Assembly: GCA_903856085.1 (NCBI GenBank)
Contig: CAIOAT010000034.1
Coordinates: 1-36,183, forward strand
DNA: 36,183 nucleotides
Direction: 5' to 3'
From: Candidatus Omnitrophota bacterium
GTDB taxonomy: Bacteria > Omnitrophota > Omnitrophia > Omnitrophales > Aquincolibacteriaceae
Below, in pieces: positions 34,189-36,183 of this stretch (within the stretch, counting starts at the first letter, position 1; the number at the start of each line of letters is the position of its first letter). The notes under the pieces were generated by a model. That model did not search any database and was not told the DNA's origin. It was given only the letters and a program-made list of their open reading frames with translations. The position numbers and the translations under genes were made by a program.

Positions 34189-35274
34189 GTGAAAAAAGAA
34201 CTAAAACATTTAATTCCGAAAAGGAAACCTGCGCTTCACGATGTGGCGAAAGCGGCCGGAGTTTCTACCATGAGCGTGAGCCGTTTTCTAAATGCGAGGA
34301 AGCGGATGGAACTCTCCTCAGAAACGAGAGCGAGAATCGAACTCGCGATCCAAAAGCTTGCCTATGAGCCAAGTCCTTTCGCGAGAAAACGAAGCGCCCG
34401 AGCGAAGTTCACATTCGGTCTTCTAACGTCTCTTTCCAAAGAGATCATGAAATCTGGTTATCATATGGGCATTCTTGGCGGTATTGTAGACCGCGTGTTC
34501 CATACCGGTCACGCCATCAAGTTTTTCAATTCCGCGGATCGTCCTTATGACCGTCTTGAAGAGATTTTTTATGAGCAGCGGGTGGACGGCCTTCTTGTCA
34601 TTACCTGGAGAATGGAGCCGAGCCTTATCCGTCTTGTTGAAAAAACAACACCCATCCTTCCCCTTGTGATCTTCAATGATTTTAACTCCAATCTCAAAAC
34701 CAATATTCTCTATACGGATGTTCGGGAAGGTATGAAAACCGCCGTTTCGTATCTTGTAGGAAAAGGCTACCGGAAGATCGGTCTTATCAAAGCTCCTTCC
34801 GAGGTTCTTTTCAAAAAGGGAGGTAGCTCCGGGACGATTCCTTCAGTCGATATTCAGGATAAGCTCGCCGGGTTTTTGGACGGCCTGAAGAATGAACACC
34901 TTCCTGTCAAAAAAACGTGGATTCGCGAGTGTCCGTCTTACCATGAGTCAGATGCTTATGAGGTCATGAAGTCATGGATTCAAGGGGAAAACCTCCCACA
35001 GGCCATTCTCTGCACCAATGACGAGATGGCTATGGGTGTTCTCAAAGCCTTAAAAGAAGCGAAGCTCTGGTGTCCTGAAAAGATTGCGTTAATGGGTTTT
35101 GATGATATTGACCGCGGCAGGTTCACTTCTCCTTCGCTTACGACGATGCGCCAGCCGCTTCATCAGATGGGGGAGGACGCGGTGGATTTACTCATTGATC
35201 GGGTTCAATACCCCGAGAACAAACAGATCCAGAAGAAATACAGCGCGGAACTCGTGATCCGCCAGACGGCTTAG
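34189..35274 (+). CDS. LacI-family transcriptional regulator
   Basis: I chose GTG 34189, preceded by GGAGG (34179-34183). The 361-residue protein has the LacI HTH (HDVAKAAGVSTMSVSRFLN) near residues 19-37, a hinge-helix region (YEPSPFARKRSA) and a full periplasmic-binding-type sensor domain with the conserved LCTNDEMAMGVLKAL, IALMGFDDID and LTTMRQPLHQMG. A short basic leader precedes the HTH. It probably responds to a sugar or nucleoside. No transporter or sugar-metabolism gene is adjacent, so the target is unknown. Confidence 0.93.
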   Translation: MKKELKHLIPKRKPALHDVAKAAGVSTMSVSRFLNARKRMELSSETRARIELAIQKLAYEPSPFARKRSARAKFTFGLLTSLSKEIMKSGYHMGILGGIVDRVFHTGHAIKFFNSADRPYDRLEEIFYEQRVDGLLVITWRMEPSLIRLVEKTTPILPLVIFNDFNSNLKTNILYTDVREGMKTAVSYLVGKGYRKIGLIKAPSEVLFKKGGSSGTIPSVDIQDKLAGFLDGLKNEHLPVKKTWIRECPSYHESDAYEVMKSWIQGENLPQAILCTNDEMAMGVLKALKEAKLWCPEKIALMGFDDIDRGRFTSPSLTTMRQPLHQMGEDAVDLLIDRVQYPENKQIQKKYSAELVIRQTA

Positions 35275-35300
35275 CTGGTTTTAAAGCAAAAATTTTTTGT

Positions 35301-35344
35301 CCGCTTCAGTAAGGACTTTTAAAAAGTCCGGGAACTTGAAGCGG
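35301..35344 (+). other. Nested double hairpin after the LacI-type gene
   Basis: CCGCTTCA (35301-35308) pairs with TGAAGCGG (35337-35344), and inside it GGACTTTT (35313-35320) pairs with AAAAGTCC (35322-35329). Both stems are perfect 8-mers. A T-run (about 35293-35298) precedes rather than follows the structure, which would suit a terminator read from the opposite strand. It sits in the 141-bp gap before the zinc-ribbon gene. Confidence 0.5.
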
Positions 35345-35415
35345 AGGAAGGCGAGTGACTTGGCTGCGGCACTTTAGGCAAGCACTCTGAAGAAAGAAGG
35401 TGGACCGAAAGAAAA

Positions 35416-35769
35416 ATGGAGACACAGCAACAGTTAAAACCGAAACCGGTGAATAAAAAGGAGGATCATTTGCCGGGTGAGATGCATGTGCTGCGGTGCC
35501 CCAACCCGGAATGCGGGAAGGCTCATTTCAGTGTTGTTAATTCCATGATTGAGGGCGCGCACTTCAAACCTTCCTGTCTAAGCTGCGGAGAGAGTGACCA
35601 CATGAAGTATTACCTGGTCTATGCGGCTGGGGGGAAGATGCTGCTCCAGGCATGCTGCGGTGTTTGCGGAAAAGAACATTCCGTGTTCTTTCCAGGCATC
35701 CGCAGGATCTGTGAGCGGTGCGGTTGGGAGGGCGAGTTTTTCCTTATATTCCAGAAGGTAACGTCTTGA
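35416..35769 (+). CDS. Small zinc-ribbon protein, unknown function
   Basis: The 117-residue product has four Cys-pair motifs: CPNPEC (about 33-38), CLSC (about 56-59), CCGVC (about 79-83) and CERC (about 97-100). They imply two zinc ribbons. The first 20 residues are polar and probably disordered. There is no signal peptide, so it is cytoplasmic. No family is recognised. Its nearest neighbours are a regulator and an insertion sequence, which says little about its role. Confidence 0.65.
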   Translation: METQQQLKPKPVNKKEDHLPGEMHVLRCPNPECGKAHFSVVNSMIEGAHFKPSCLSCGESDHMKYYLVYAAGGKMLLQACCGVCGKEHSVFFPGIRRICERCGWEGEFFLIFQKVTS

Positions 35770-36044
35770 TCCCGTTTTTTTAGTTCACTTTGGATCTCTA
35801 CCGCCATCCGTTACCTGTACGGATAGGGGGTGTACCGATCCAATTTTCAAAAAAATTCAGACTCGGTTCCGTTTTGCTTTGCTTTTGCGTTTAGTTTTTT
35901 GATTCTTCTTTTTCCCCAACCTCTGATGTCATCTTGAGTTCCGAACGTTATTCGCCCGCATTTTTAAAGCGTCCTTCCCTCACCCTGTCCAGCCCTGCGG
36001 AGCTGTACAGACTCCCGACCACCGTCTCTCTTCTTAGGGAAGTT
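35770..36044. other. Gene-poor stretch before the insertion sequence
   Basis: These 275 bases hold T-rich runs (around 35775, 35895 and 35912) and no convincing gene on either strand. A short minus-strand frame crosses into the insertion-sequence end but has no recognisable product. I see no tRNA, terminator or repeat here that I can support. Confidence 0.5.
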
Positions 36045-36183
36045 TGATCTTCCCCCGAAAAAGTGGACACAACGAAGAGTTGGTGACAGCATGAAAGCCA
36101 GCTCATCAGACGGGGGTGTCCAATGGAAGGCGAAGGCATCAAGAAAAAGCGTTTTGACAGGGATTTTAAGCTCTCAACAGTCA
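36045..36183 (+). mobile_element. Left end of a probable IS3-family insertion sequence (cut by window)
   Basis: TGATCTTCCCCCGAAAAAGT begins at 36045 and is followed by GGACAC, resembling the terminal inverted repeats of many IS3-family elements (TGxxCTxCCCCxxxAAxxGGACA style). The first transposase frame opens 78 bases in. The right end is outside the window, so the inverted repeat and target duplication cannot be checked. Confidence 0.5.
36123..36183 (+). CDS. Transposase OrfA, N-terminus only
   Basis: The ATG at 36123 follows GGGGG (36112-36116). The 20 visible codons read MEGEGIKKKRFDRDFKLSTV, matching the basic opening (KKxRFxxxFKLxxV) of IS3-family OrfA helix-turn-helix proteins. The rest lies beyond the window. 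The visible piece is too short to assign a subgroup. Confidence 0.5.
   Translation, partial: MEGEGIKKKRFDRDFKLSTV

Noticed and set aside
35948-36142. Minus-strand 64-codon frame
   Set aside because: It runs across the insertion-sequence end, has no ribosome-binding site I can see and no recognised product.

Overview
The window reads like a chromosomal segment of an uncultured Gram-negative-type bacterium. A 4,770-residue secreted protein, a type II secretion (pseudopilin) operon with PilM/N/O-like platform proteins, and many short intergenic inverted repeats would all fit Omnitrophota (former OP3) or a related PVC-side lineage. This placement is inferred from gene content; no rRNA or other marker gene is present.

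Region 1 (1-2183) is a diversity-generating retroelement (DGR), cut on the left by the window edge. It holds the 3' end of a C-type-lectin-like target gene with its variable repeat (VR, 98-226), the accessory gene avd (323-661), the template repeat (TR, 889-1017) and a reverse transcriptase (1116-2183). Every one of the 13 VR/TR differences inside the repeat falls on a template adenine, which is the DGR signature. Hairpins lie on both sides of TR.

Region 2 (2184-18127) starts with direct repeats at about 11-bp spacing, followed by a 14.3-kb gene for a giant exported beta-rich repeat protein with a C-terminal coiled coil. Next comes an unrecognised exported protein made of two copies of one domain plus a C-terminal membrane anchor.

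Region 3 (18127-23315) is an F-type ATPase cluster in the order epsilon, b-delta fusion, c, alpha, gamma, beta. It has no subunit a, a short epsilon, a divergent c subunit, and a beta subunit without DELSEED. It is joined almost seamlessly to region 4.

Region 4 (23324-33747) is a type II secretion/pseudopilus operon: gspE, gspF, an exported HExxH metallopeptidase, gspG, gspI, gspJ, gspK, a PilM-PilN fusion (gspL-like) and gspM/pilO-like. It is followed by a tandem receiver-domain regulator and two small exported proteins. No secretin (GspD) or GspC is present. All genes from 2339 to 33747 point the same way with short gaps or overlaps, so giant protein, ATPase and secretion system may form one functional neighbourhood.

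Region 5 (33748-36183) is accessory: a minus-strand XRE regulator, a 26-bp perfect palindrome, a divergent LacI-family regulator, a zinc-ribbon protein, a gene-poor stretch, and the left end of a probable IS3-family insertion sequence cut by the window edge.

Three intergenic repeat families occur twice each: 1032-1096 with 21796-21890; 18359-18402 with 19170-19214; 2286-2321 with 16657-16731. One copy sits between TR and the reverse transcriptase, and another forms the last codons of the b-delta gene.
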